From positions 2,277,001-2,341,000 of the forward strand of contig CAJHZI010000705.1 in the NCBI GenBank assembly GCA_905160935.1: DNA of 64,000 bases. The letters are read 5' to 3'. Shown piece by piece: positions 34,363 through 45,556 of this stretch. This DNA is from Enchytraeus crypticus (taxonomy: Eukaryota > Annelida > Clitellata > Enchytraeida > Enchytraeidae). The first letter of the stretch is position 1. Every line of letters begins with the position of its first letter. A program made the translations under genes and the position numbers. The notes under the pieces are model-generated. The model saw nothing but the letters and a program-made list of their open reading frames with translations, made no database searches and was not told the DNA's origin.

Positions 34363-37300
34363 CTACTGCAGCTTCTGATGCCCATTAGACAAAGCCTTCC
34401 CGTTTCCATTTCCATTACCGTTTTCATGCGCGATGGCTGGCTTTGGTTTACGATAGGAATTGACATAGAACTTGGCAAAGAGAAAGAGGAATATCAGAGC
34501 ATAAAGTCCTATCCAATAAGCAAACAGGATCGGGTAGTCGCAGTCAGTGAAGAAGAGCTGAGAGGTGTGAATGCAAACGAGCAAGAACTGAGTCTGCAAA
34601 ACAGAAATCACAAAATAGCTAAATGAGTTAATTCATGTTAAATCCCATTAGTAAGAATATTGTGGTCTGAATTTTCAGTCATACTATTTATAACAAAGAT
34701 ACCCAAGAATCAACTTGATTAGCAATAGAGTAAAATGTCAGGGTACATAAATAATATGACGAAATTCAAGTGCATTACATTTACTGATATTTGCAAAAAT
34801 GTAGATGTTTTATAAGGAACTTCTATTATGTAATCTTTTATTCGTTAATGCAATAAAGAGCACTTTGCAAGAGAAACGTAGAAAAGTAATTAAAATAATG
34901 TATCAGAATACTATTGAGAATTAATAATTAAAATCTCTAATGTAGTGCTTTAATATGTAATATATTGCTGTAGCATAACAATAAAATAAATAAGTAGTGC
35001 AATATATTAATATATTGCTGTAGCATAACAGAGCTAAATTTTATTTATAATTATAGTAAATATATTGATAAATTTTTGCAAGATATATCAATATAAGAAT
35101 CAGTTTAAATCGATAGATTCAAACTTACAATCTGCATTGATGTCATGTATTTCTTCCACCACAGATACTTTTGATATTGAGGTCCCATTGCGGATACGCC
35201 GTAGTATATGTACATGACAAAGTGGATCAGAGAGTTGCATAGGGCATGAAATGTACCAAATCCACCTGCAACATAAAGACATATAAATAACCATGTTTAA
35301 CAAACTACAATAAGAAAATACTACCTATGTAATTAAATTTTAAATATTATATAATAATAATGCCATCTTCTCTATGGCGTTATAGACTATAGCAGTGACC
35401 ATGCATAAAGTCATTAGGAATATTGCTATAATTTAGTATTTTATATTATTGCTGTTTCGTATTTTACTATACAGCAATGTTTGAGTACTAACAGCCTTAT
35501 TTTCCACTAATATAATACAAGTTTTAACACTTCACAGCAGTTAAAACCACGGGAAAATTAAGTAAAATAACAGATTATTATGTTTGGAGTTAATACATTG
35601 TTTTGAAATAAAAATGCTAAATTTGTTCGTGGATTCTTTGATGGATTTTTATAATTTTGGTGTTTACAAAAGGCAACTTTAGTGACCAAGCTAGCAATCT
35701 TAGTAAACACCAATTATTTCATACGTGCCAAAAAGACAGTCAGAAATAAATCTATCTCTCAACCAAATCCAAATAAATATTTGGCATTATATAGTATACT
35801 GCATTATAATTTAGCGAAACACTAGGATCAAAAACTTGTAAAGCAGAATTCATTTTTGTAAGACAAGCGCAGACATTAGTTTGGCTTAGTATCGATTTCA
35901 ATAGACGACTACTTGTTAAATAAAGCCAAAATTCAATTACATGGATACAAGGCAATATCAGAAATGACAGCATTTTGAAATAGTATACAAGCTTAAAAAT
36001 ACAGAAGCTCCAACAATCAGCCGCATGTCTACCAATTTGAATTGTGATAAATCTGAAATTGGAGATTTATAAAAATGACAATAAAATAATAAATTAATAA
36101 CATTTCTAAATATCATAATAATTAACTATAATTCAACTAACAAATGAATGACCAACTAAATCTTCTGCATACAAATTGTTTTTCTCTCAATACGGTTGAC
36201 TGTGGGTCAAATACTTAAAGCATTTTATTGATTTTGCAGAAATTGAAGCTGGTACATTCTACAGAAAAACAGACAATGTTTAAATCAACAGCCAATGAGA
36301 GCTAAGAAACTAAGTAGCCTAGAATTTAAGGCTACAACCGTTAGAAATGTAGTCATACCGGGTACAAACTTGACTCCCCACCACCAGGACACTGGCATGA
36401 TTCCATGGTGAAACACGTGCAGGAACGTCACCTGATTGTCCTTCTTCCTCAGCACAAAGAATATCTACAAATATTATAAAAATAGAATGTCTCAATAGCG
36501 TAGGGGTAACGTCATTAAGTTTTAAATGACAGATCCTTAGGTGAATTGAACCCTCGTGGGTTCAAATCCCAGCCACGCTGATCTGAGAGTAAAATCTTGG
36601 ATATTCATTGGACTGGTTAAACAGATAATGGTCTAAATTGCCTAACGGTTTAAACATGTGGTATTAAAAGTGATAAATATCAACGTAGTTGATCATTTCA
36701 CTATAATGCATGTTTACTTTAATAATACCTCTTTGTTCATCAATTAGCTTAGAATATTCGACGAATTCTTACTTATTTTGAGTCGTAAAATAAAGAATAG
36801 GTTACAGCTAGATTTTGCATACAAGCTTTGGCACAGAGAAATGAGAGTGACTAAATGGACTAGTGCATATGGAAGACAGAACTTTAATTTGTAGTACCAG
36901 CAATTTATTTGTACCAGCACTTAGATGTAGTAATGTACCAGTATTTATTCAATATCATGATAATATATATCTGACTAGTGAACCTGTATTCATTCAATAC
37001 CAAGACAACATTTGAATTTTGTAATGCACTGGTATTTATTAAATTATCAATATCATGATAATATCTGAGATTTCTAGTAGTGCACAATCTTTCAATACCA
37101 TGATAACATTAGAGTTTTAGCCGAATGATCATGACCTCATTTTTAAAGTTCAGCCTGCAATGATTTAGGTCAATCCAAAGTAAGACTGTGAGACAGCTGG
37201 TGTAAAAACCTCTCTCTCTCTTTCTTTCTCTCTCTCTGTCTCTCTATTATTCCATCAAATGCAGGTTCAGGGCACATGTATCTACTAAACTCTTCAGGTT

Positions 37301-40300
37301 CTTACATTTACTTAGTAGCCTCTTACTGAACATGCAGAAAATGGTTGGTCTAATCTGCAGTGACCCCATTGCAACATGGGTATAATTGCAGCAGTCATGT
37401 TAAAGATAACCTTTATCTAAAGATTATTGTATTAGCTTATGAGCAATTCAAGACAGTAGAATAGGACAGAAATTTTACGGCACAGAATGCAAGCAACAAC
37501 ATATGGAATCTAAAACACAAACGTAGAAGACAAGCCACTAACCGTGTCAAGCAGTTCAATAAATTTAGAGAAGTAGAACAACCAGCAGGCATGGACCATC
37601 TAAAATAACAACATATGTATCTATACAATTCACATTACAATACAATACAAATACAATACAATACAATACAAACGGATAGGCTGTATCTATATAATTCACG
37701 ATTAATCTAAAATAGCAACAGATAGGCAGTATCTGCATAATTCACGATTTATTTAAAATAACAACAGATGTTATAGATGATTTAAAAATCCACTCGCATG
37801 TGGACTTGAAGAGGAAAACGGAAGATAGAGACGAGTGGAGGCATTATATACCATGGACCTGCCAGTGCATTATATACCATGGACCTGCCAGTAGGTAGTG
37901 CACTAAGAGAGCGCGAGAGAACAACAGATAGGCAGTAGCTACTAGCTATATAATTCACAATTTATCTAATATAGCAACAGATAGGCTGTAGCTATATAGT
38001 TCAAGATTAATCGATAATGACAAGCGATAGATAGTATCAATACAATTTCACGATTAATCAGTGACAGATTAACTATACAAAAAGAGCTCAATATTCCAAA
38101 AACTCTGAGTAAGGCTTAGCTGCCTTTTCACCATTTAATACATAACTGTAATACTAAGCTTCTAATTTACTCTATAAACTTAAGATGTTAGCCAATGGTT
38201 CTATTACTTCATATCAATGAGATATTTTCCAACGCTAAATAAATATATTCAACTGCGAAAACTATTACTTTAACTTTATAGCATAAACAAATGCTTTAAC
38301 ATATAATAATCTTATATAGTACACACGTTCTGAAACTCTTTACACACTAATCTACGCTCTTATTCTTCTCTTCAAAATATTTCTGGCAAGCTTAAAAATA
38401 TATTTTCCCACTGTAGACATACTCTATCTATACTGATCATTTTTTATCACCGGACCGGCTTTCATTTTAGAAACGTACTTCTCAGCACATTTCTTATGCA
38501 GATTGGTCTGGTTGAATTGATCTCTAGTAATGTGTGCTGTTGGGACGTCCCTGACATTATCCTTGATTGAGAAAATGACCATTAAATCTCTATTATTATT
38601 ATTAATCCTTTATTAATGTTATTATTATATTATTTTTGTTGTTGTTTTATTATGTTTGTTATTAAAACACACCTTATTCAAGAACAAAATTAGTATTGTA
38701 AAAGTATATACCCGAATGGATTGGGGATCATTGGAGTAATCCACTGGTTGACAGCCATAACTGTATCCCACAAACCAGCCTGCCAGGGCAAACTGTGGAA
38801 ATAGAGGTACAAATAAAATAAAACATAATCTAAAGGAAATTTCATCTATAGAAAATTCATTAAAGTTTCAAGTATTTCACGTAAATCATGTCAGGTTATT
38901 CAAATACCGTGTTTAATGATAGAAATTATATGGCACAAGAAATCACAATATTGCTAAGTCAGTGGCAAAACGTTTAGGATCTGATTAGTGTAAATACTCA
39001 ATTCTACTCACTTTAGTTTACGCTTAGCCATCTGTGATACATTACGCTGGACGATGAATTGACCTTAAATGACATTTCAGAATTTTACATATAGGCGATA
39101 ACTTTCGCAAGCTTTCTTCACTAGTATTCAATGGCTAGCTTCCAGGATGCCTTACATCTACAGTAGATTGCATCTGTGAGGCTATCCCATAAGTCATAAC
39201 ACTTCAGAGTAGCTGAAATGCAGACCATAAGTATTTTATTCTTTTAAATAGTGACCTAGTAAATTCTGTCTTGGCACACAATATTTCCTTTTAGATAAAT
39301 TATTAAATTGACTTAGCATGTCAAATTACATCGTTAAAAATAGTAGATTTAATGCAGGAAAACTATTGCTGTATAACTCTCATAATCTTTTTTATTCACT
39401 ATTGTAATTTACTGATTGAAGTGTATGGTACTGAAGTAATGTAATTAAATTATTTATGTCGCCTGCTAGATGCCCATATGGTACCTTCGGGAAATTGAAA
39501 CATTATTTAAACATTTTAATATATTCTAAGCATAAGGTATATCAGTAACTTGTCTACTTTGTTATTTGAAGAAAACAGGTAACTAACTAAGCTTAAGCAT
39601 TTTTTTCTTTTAGGTAAATCAGATTAAAAAAGTCAATATAGCAAATAAATTAAGATTTTAACCTCCATGAAGATATAGCCAGACAGTGCTACCATGGCAA
39701 AGTTATAAATGATGAGCACATTTCTGAATTCCCACGCTCTTCTATTTTTCATATAGCGTGGCAATGCTCTCTGAACTATGTACACGTATAGGAGACAAAT
39801 GATGAATCCAGGCCATGGACTTGACATGAGAAATAGATTCTCTACCCGCGGATCTGCAAACAAATGCGCAAACATCACAAGTAGTAAAATATCGAAACCC
39901 ATAGCTACCATATTTTCATATACATATTTTCTAATTCAACCTTTAGATAGTTGAATTTTCATATCTCTTCGAAGAAACTCGTTAGCAACAAAAAGTTTAT
40001 TTTTTATTTTTCAATTCCCACCTTATTCAACAACAAACCATTTGACAGTTTGTCAAATTAATTTGTTAACAAGTATATATTAAAAATTGGTAAGAGGATT
40101 AAAGATGTCAGTGGTAGCTCTTCAATAACATGATTTGCAGTATAACACACAGTATCATTATCAATTTTAGTAAGAAACATTTTATGACCATAGAAATCTA
40201 ATAAAATTTACTGTAGATTCAATTATTAATTACAAATTATATAGTTTTAACAAAACCATCATAAGTTTCAAATTTATAGATAAGTGCCTATTAAGCATAT

Positions 40301-40424
40301 AGTTGAAATAAAATTCGTAATAGAATCGTAAAAGCAAATATCAGTATTTACAGAACTAACACAAACCAGCTTTAGTCATCAAGTTCTCATAGTACTTAAC
40401 AGCTCGGGATATAGCCTCTGCCAT
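34363..40424 (-). CDS. ELOVL7: Elongation of very long chain fatty acids protein, ELOVL1/ELOVL7 type (seven coding exons)
   Basis: ER membrane 3-ketoacyl-CoA synthase that condenses malonyl-CoA with a fatty acyl-CoA, the first step of each elongation cycle. Coding exons in gene order: 40424-40367, 39853-39663, 38792-38712, 37599-37543, 36464-36359, 35265-35129, 34593-34363. All junctions are GT-AG and keep frame, giving 286 residues, a normal family length. Family motifs are intact: KFIELLDT at 122-129, the [10 protein letters not shown] histidine box at 140-149 (catalytic HXXHH 145-149), [12 protein letters not shown] at 175-186 and TSMQITQ at 206-212. Several hydrophobic segments fit a multi-span protein. 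HVFHHGIMP and [11 protein letters not shown] resemble ELOVL1/7 more than ELOVL4, though the exact orthologue is not proven. The C-terminus has an in-frame Asn-Gly repeat, and no clear KXKXX retrieval signal is visible. A non-coding first exon may lie upstream. Introns carry SINE, family B and LINE insertions. Confidence 0.95.
36495..36728 (+). mobile_element. tRNA-derived SINE, family C (in elongase intron)
   Basis: A-box-like TAGCGTAGGGGT at 36496-36507 and B box GGTTCAAATCC at 36559-36569 are followed by CCACGCTGATCTGAGAGTAA. A ~150-bp body ends in ATAATGCATGTTTACTTT. The reverse copy at 43672-43928 matches along its length. The orientation is antisense to the host gene. Confidence 0.82.
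37208..37395 (-). mobile_element. Family B repeat with CT (GA) tail, internally deleted (in elongase intron)
   Basis: A CT-rich tract at 37210-37247 runs directly into ATCAAATGCAGGTTCAGGGC, the family B end. A shortened interior and a head with TGGTTGGTCTAATCTGCAGT follow. This copy shows the GA tail attached to family B, as in the LINE. Confidence 0.65.
37593..38065. repeat. 46-bp minisatellite derived from the intron 3' splice region
   Basis: Degenerate units of about 46 bp: CTAAAATAGCAACAGATAGG followed by a TGTATCTATATAATTCACG segment. The first, partial unit starts at the acceptor of elongase exon 37543-37599. Later units carry the same acceptor-like sequence (minus strand CTGTTGCTATTTTAG) at 37707-37721. 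Partly mutated versions are at 37750-37767 and 37966-37980. A GA-LINE end is inserted within the array. Confidence 0.75.
37770..37918 (+). mobile_element. GA-LINE 3' end with internal 26-bp duplication
   Basis: GATGATTTAAAAATCCACTC through GAGTGGAGGCATTATATACC to the element end and a short GAGAGCGCGAGAGA tail. The 26 bp at 37841-37866 (GCATTATATACCATGG... to ...CCAGT) is repeated exactly at 37867-37892. Flanks AACAACAGAT on both sides may be a target duplication, but they are also part of the host minisatellite. Confidence 0.82.
38520..38615 (+). mobile_element. SINE family D 3' end with (ATT)n tail (in elongase intron)
   Basis: GGGACGTCCCTGACATTATC, then GAGAAAATGACCATTAAATC and a TATTATTATTATTAAT tail; same core as the copies at 25.5, 53.2 and 60.0 kb. 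Confidence 0.7.
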
Positions 40425-41089
40425 TTTGAATCAGATATCTTCACCTCAAAAAATGGACCAGACAATTTCTCTACAACACTCTTGCAGCTGTATTGCACGG
40501 TAGTTTATATCTAAATGAATAAGACATATTAACAATAATTCTTTATGCTAATTTCCTCTTAGATCTTAATACTTGATACATACTAGGTACTTGCATATTA
40601 AGCTAGTTCTATTTGAGACCAAGTACTGTATTATGAATAAAACACTAAATTAATTCATATTATTGCAATAGACAATTGAGATTATTCTCTTCTATTTAAT
40701 ACGTTACAGAAAATTTAATCCAACTAGAAAACTGGTGACCTTATTAACATTAAGACACTGCATATATTAATTTATTCAATATGCGAGCACATGTGTACAT
40801 GGATGTGTCACAATGTGTGTGTGGGTGTATGTCTGTGTGGCAGTGTGTATGTATAGGCTCCAGTTCTACGTAATCTTACATTTTAGGATTTATACTTTGA
40901 ATAAATAATTAAATAGCAAAATATAAATACATCAGAGTGTGAGTATTCTGAATAAAATAGAGTTTTAGATAATGCTAGTTAAAAGCAATGACGGCAATGC
41001 ATATCCTGCAGTCTAATTCTCTTCAATTACGTTACATAACTGACTTTCAGCCTAATTACACACATTTATAAGTATAATGCATACATATA
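40425..41089 (-). other. Upstream flank of the elongase coding region
   Basis: Should hold the 5' UTR and possibly an intron or promoter. An acceptor-like TTTTTTGAG lies about 27 bases upstream of the ATG, but neither a transcription start nor a core promoter is convincing. GT-rich sequence is at about 40815-40850. Confidence 0.35.
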
Positions 41090-41215
41090 TAAAAAAGCTA
41101 AGGTTAACAGCAGTTTCCTCACTCGCAAAGTCATTGACGGACGAGCCCAGGGTTTGAACGCTGCACATACGGATCCGCGGTTGAGTATCTAACAATATCG
41201 CCACTGGCCCAAGCC
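41090..41215 (-). mobile_element. tRNA-derived SINE, family A
   Basis: In minus sense: GCCAGTGGCGATATTGTTAG head, CCGCGGATCCGTATGTGC, degenerate B box GTTCAAACCC, CTCGTCCGTCAATGACTTTG body, GAGGAAACTGCTGTTAACCT tail. A (TA)n microsatellite follows on its right. Confidence 0.85.
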
Positions 41216-41221
41216 AATAAA

Positions 41222-41224
41222 TAA

Positions 41225-41296
<72 letters not shown>

Positions 41297-41368
41297 ATAT
41301 ATATATGTATGTATTATATATATGTATGTATATATATATATGTATGTATTATATATATATATATATAT
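41222..41368. repeat. (TA)n/(TATG)n microsatellite
   Basis: Long TA run with interspersed TATGTATG segments. Confidence 0.96.
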
Positions 41369-42520
41369 TCTTTGCCAATCTAAATCTACAACATTTCATG
41401 TAACTTGAAATCAATTTGGGCAAATTTTTTTAGATTAGTCAAATCATCTTCAAATTCAGAATCTTTCAGTAACACCGAACCTAACTCACACTAATACGGC
41501 TTTCATAAATTAACCCTATTAATTTATATATCTTAATACATCCACGCACAAAAGTTAGCTAATCAAATGCAAATTAAAAAGTAATTCCAAAAATTAAAAT
41601 ACTATTTTTATAAATATTACCGGCAACATTTACTAAATAAATTCAAGTTCAATTAATAGTAACATGTGCACAAAAATCGTCAATATTTTTCTACACTGTT
41701 TAAAGCAGAAAAAGTTAACAATAAGTTATGATAATAATAACATATTGCTTTTCATATAAAATTAATTTAAGTAAATTTAACTTGAACTAATCAGATTTTT
41801 ATTATTTTTTATATTTTTGTTTTAATTTTTAAAGAGATAAATAAATATATAAAGTACACGTGCACTCCGCAGCTAGGTACAGAAGTCTTACCATGGTAGC
41901 AATTGGAGATTATTTTTTATTTTCCAGTTTAACGAAAAGTTTAACTTTTTTCAAAAGTTCGATCCTTAACGTTCTATCAAAATATAAGCGTCTTAAATTG
42001 CCTTTTAAGAAAATTCCCTAACCATTTTTATCTATAACTAAGATCTCTAAAATTTACTTCTGAACTTCAAAATCAGACTTTGAATGCCATCAATGCTTGA
42101 AGTATGTATAAGCCTATAGGCCTTTTATAAAAGGTGTTTACTTTGAAAAATCGCCTTATGTGTTATTTCATTCGTTGGAGCGGCGCCACTGTGCATCATA
42201 ACATTTATTGCTTTGTGGAAGGCAACTTCAATGTAATATATCCTTAAAATGTAATATATCATCTCCAGATATTCTATCTAGACATATTAACTGTAAATTA
42301 CGACATATGCTTATCATCATTTGATAAGAAATTGAAGTATAAGTTTTTTTTAATTATTTAAAATACCATTTTGTTAAAAGATGAAGAAATACATAATAAA
42401 TATATACGAATATATAGAATATTGCCAGCCAGCAGTAGAGGCACACACCCCTCCCCACTCTCCCACTAGGCTTTGTTTATTATGTGAACAGAGTTACCGC
42501 TACATATTATAAAAGGCATA
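41369..42520. other. AT-rich, no gene recognised
   Basis: May include the promoter or a non-coding first exon of the elongase gene. A small GC-rich patch (GGAGCGGCGCCACTG) lies at about 42178-42192. Confidence 0.4.
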
Positions 42521-42522
42521 TA

Positions 42523-43651
42523 CAGGCTGCGCATTAAAAAATATCCCCCTAGCACAATTACGATAGCTTAGCCAGTTATGATATTTCGCCTTGAAAATTT
42601 ATGGTTCTCTTGCGGAGGAATTTAGCCAAAATGCTGACGAAATTTTGTAAAAATATTTTTAAAGGAACCGGAGTTATCCAAGTTTTGAGAAAAAATTGAT
42701 TTTTTTATTTAACATGCAACTTAAAACGCTAGTTAGAATCAATTCCTTTTTGAAAATGTGCTGGCCCTGAAAAGAGCCTTTAGAAGATGACGCCTCTGAT
42801 ATTGTACTACAATGTATTATACTAACACTATTCTGCCGATACTGATTGAAGACTGCAACAAGTTAAAGCCAAATGATTTCATTTTTCAACAGGACCGAGC
42901 GCCGGCTCACACTTCACGCCTTGCGCAATACTTTCTTGTACAGTATAGCCCAGATTTCATAAAAATGGATGATTGGCCTACTAATTCTCCAGATTTTAAT
43001 CCACTTTATTTTTGTCTGGGGAACCATGTTGGAAAAGTATCGTGCTTTCAAACCCAAACCCAGAAACACAGTGGAATTAAAGGCTGTTCTTCAATAGATC
43101 TGGAAAGACCTACCACAACAGTCCATTGACAGCGCAATTTTATCTGCAAGAAAAGACTTCTGGCCGGCAATAAAGCCCCGGGCGCTCATTTCGAGCACAC
43201 ATTGTAACACAAAATCAGAGGCGTCATCATCTAACGGCCTTTTTCAGTGCCAGCACATTTTCAAAAAGTAATTGATTCTAATTGACGTTTTATGTTGCGT
43301 GTTAAATGGAAAAATCAATTTTTTCGCAAAACTTGGATAACTCCGGTTCCTTTAAAAATATTTTTACAAAATATGGTCTGCTTGTTGCCAAATTCCTCCA
43401 CATGAGAACCTTAAAATTTCAAGGCGAAATATCAATAATTGGCTAAGCTATCGCAATTAACATAACATTACAGAGTCAGGAAGCAATTATATGCTTGTTT
43501 AAGACTCATCAGGCTCTTAACTAAAACCAATTAATATAAATCAAATCATACAGACTTCATGTCAACAATTGAAATTTATACGTAGCCTATGTATAACACT
43601 TAACATGCAATATGAATTGTGCTAGGGGGATATTTTTTAATGCGCAGCCTG
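42523..43651 (+). mobile_element. Mariner-like DNA transposon with long inverted repeats, inactivated
   Basis: About 1.13 kb, flanked by TA on both sides (42521-42522 and 43652-43653), the Tc1/mariner target. Ends start CAGGCTGCGCATTAAAAAAT and are exact inverse matches over about 37 bp. Inverted homology continues inward for roughly 290 bp (for example AAGGAACCGGAGTTATCC and its reverse complement at about 43340). The right repeat contains an extra ~165 bp at about 43458-43620 that is absent from the left. The transposase is internally deleted and frameshifted. Confidence 0.9.
42812..43200 (+). pseudogene. Mariner-like transposase, C-terminal catalytic fragment, broken
   Basis: The 5' half of the transposase, including the helix-turn-helix DNA-binding region and the first catalytic Asp, is missing. 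The fragment reads PNDFIFQQDRAPAHTSRLAQ, with the second catalytic Asp in QQD, then DDWPTNSPDFNPL. The position expected for the third acidic residue falls where bases are deleted. With that residue the spacing would be about 37, suggesting the D37D mariner branch rather than Tc1 D34E. After a frameshift at about 43012 the other frame continues with MLEKYRAFKPKPRNTVEL, a TAG, and then IWKDLPQQSIDSAIL. It cannot encode active transposase. Confidence 0.88.
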
Positions 43652-43671
43652 TATGTCACAAAAATTTGATT

Positions 43672-43927
43672 GTGTATTAAGCAATTCCATGGTATTACAT
43701 AAAAGTAAAAAAGTAAACACGCATTATAGTGAATAATCAACTATGTTGATATCTATCACTTTTAAAACCACATGTTTAATCCGTTAGGCAATTCAGACCA
43801 TTTTCCGTATAACCAGTCCAGTGAATGTCCGAGATTTTACTCTCAGATCAGCGCGGCCGGGATTCGAACCCACGAGGATTCAAATCACCTCAGGATTTGT
43901 CATTTACATACATTTAGGCAGGTTAAC

Positions 43928-43928
<1 letters not shown>
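43672..43928 (-). mobile_element. tRNA-derived SINE, family C
   Basis: Reverse copy of the SINE at 36.5 kb, with GGGTTCGAATCCC as B box in minus sense (plus 43859-43871), CGCGCTGATCTGAGAGTAAA body and the shared end at its left. It lies about 20 bp from the mariner element. Confidence 0.85.
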
Positions 43929-43929
<1 letters not shown>

Positions 43930-43984
<55 letters not shown>

Positions 43985-44013
43985 AGAGAGAAGAGAGAGA
44001 GAGAGAAAGAGAA
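43930..44013. repeat. (GA)n microsatellite
   Basis: Nearly pure GA run. Unlike other GA runs here, no LINE end was found next to it; it abuts the SINE C head. Open frames across it are artefacts. Confidence 0.95.
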
Positions 44014-44274
44014 TATATGATTGTTTTAAAAAACGTCACATAAAATGCATACAGTCAAGCAAAAGGGTGCAAGATATACACAAATATTGTAACAACCAAA
44101 CAATTAATCAATATACGAATAACAGGCCATCAAAGAGAACGTACGTGCCCCGTTCTATCTAGTTGAACACTTATATACAATGTATATTATCCAGACTTTG
44201 ACTGCAGAATAATAAATTTAATCGATAGCAGATATATCTAGTCATCAAAATTAATTTGTTGATGAGGATATCAT

Positions 44275-44338
44275 GAAGTTTTAAATGACTATTCCTAAGG
44301 TTGATTATTCATTATAATGCGTATTTACTTTTTTGATA
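44275..44338 (+). mobile_element. SINE family C with large internal deletion
   Basis: ATGAAGTTTTAAATGACTAT followed immediately by GGTTGATTATTCATTATAAT and GCGTATTTACTTTT joins the head and the extreme 3' end of family C. About 150 bp between them, including the B box, are missing. Confidence 0.7.
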
Positions 44339-44509
44339 TCGACCAGCAATATATTTGTAAATTGTATTACAGTTAATACATCATAGGTAGATACATCCTG
44401 CTTTTGTATTTTTTGTTCTGTACTAATGCGTATGTACGTTCATAGTAGGAAGTACACATATATATCGGGCATCGCTTAATTCTTCTAGTGTGGTATGTGT
44501 CATATTGAT

Positions 44510-44640
44510 CTTAAATTGGACTGATTTTTTAATTCTGGAATCTACACAGTTTTTTGGCCTTACTTTTGCTCACCGGTTTAGTTTTGTCTCAATTGCGCTC
44601 GCTATTGTCATAGACGACAGTAACATTATGGCTGATGGTT
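44510..44640 (+). mobile_element. CR1-like LINE 3' end, decayed
   Basis: GGACTGATTTTTTAATTCTG, then TGCTCACCGGTTTAGTTTTG, TCTCAATTGCGCTCGCTATT and GTCATAGACGACAGTAACAT follow the same order as the copy at 60.65 kb. The (TTG)n tail is lost. Confidence 0.75.
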
Positions 44641-45013
44641 CATTAATTGGAGGTAAAAGTTCGAACTATAGATAGGGTGTTTAAGTGGGCCCCATTAATT
44701 GTTGTGCATTAATTTAAAAAGTTTGATAACAGCTTAGAGCTGATCGATGTACTCAAATCAAAAAATCGGACTGGACTCATATCGCTATAAAATTCTAGCC
44801 TTTTTGGCACGTTTTTAAAGCATGTTTTAAGCCTATAGTCTAGACTCTAAGTGTTCAGTAGTAATTAAATTGATTCACCATAATATTTACTCCAGCGCTC
44901 TGATAAATGGCAGATCCTTAATTGTTTCATGTACTTTTTCCTACTCATATCTAGTATCTCAACTGAATCATTAAGCACATACGAAATACCTATAGAGATT
45001 TTAAGAGAGATTA

Positions 45014-45090
<77 letters not shown>

Positions 45091-45556
45091 ATAGCTATAT
45101 TTAAGTAGATAGTTTTTTGAAGAACGTGGTATGACTGTCAGATCTTCGGTGTTTTCTTGACTTTTCTAGAACACAGTAGAACCTGATATAAGTGTGGGAC
45201 TTACGATCTGTTTGACATTAGGAACTTGATTATTCTAGCTTTAATTAATCGGCTTGTTAATAAAACTGGTGTTTATTTTAGATCACTTTCATATTAATTA
45301 ACAGATTCAGGTATGTTCTTACGGTAATATGTAACACTATTGACATTAATTATATAAAAAGTAAATAATTGAAACGATCGGTTATGATGGACCGGTTTTT
45401 CGTGAAATTAAACTGACAGTAATTCTCATAGCGTAATGAATCTTAGTTTTAATTATTTTTATAATATATGGAACAACAGAGTAGAGCTTCACCATTCTAT
45501 ATGTCAACATCGAGCACTGAGGAACTTAAGTTAACGGGAGAAAATTTAAAGGTTCA
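44641..45556. other. AT-rich, with (TA)n microsatellite
   Basis: A (TA)n microsatellite at about 45018-45087; no gene recognised. Confidence 0.5.

Noticed and set aside
35100-35303. Minus-strand open frame starting [12 protein letters not shown]
   Set aside because: Wrong frame across elongase exon 35129-35265; the correct frame gives [11 protein letters not shown] and the [12 protein letters not shown] motif.
43772-44162. Arg-Glu repeat open frames
   Set aside because: Translations of the (GA)n microsatellite and adjacent SINE C, not a coding gene.
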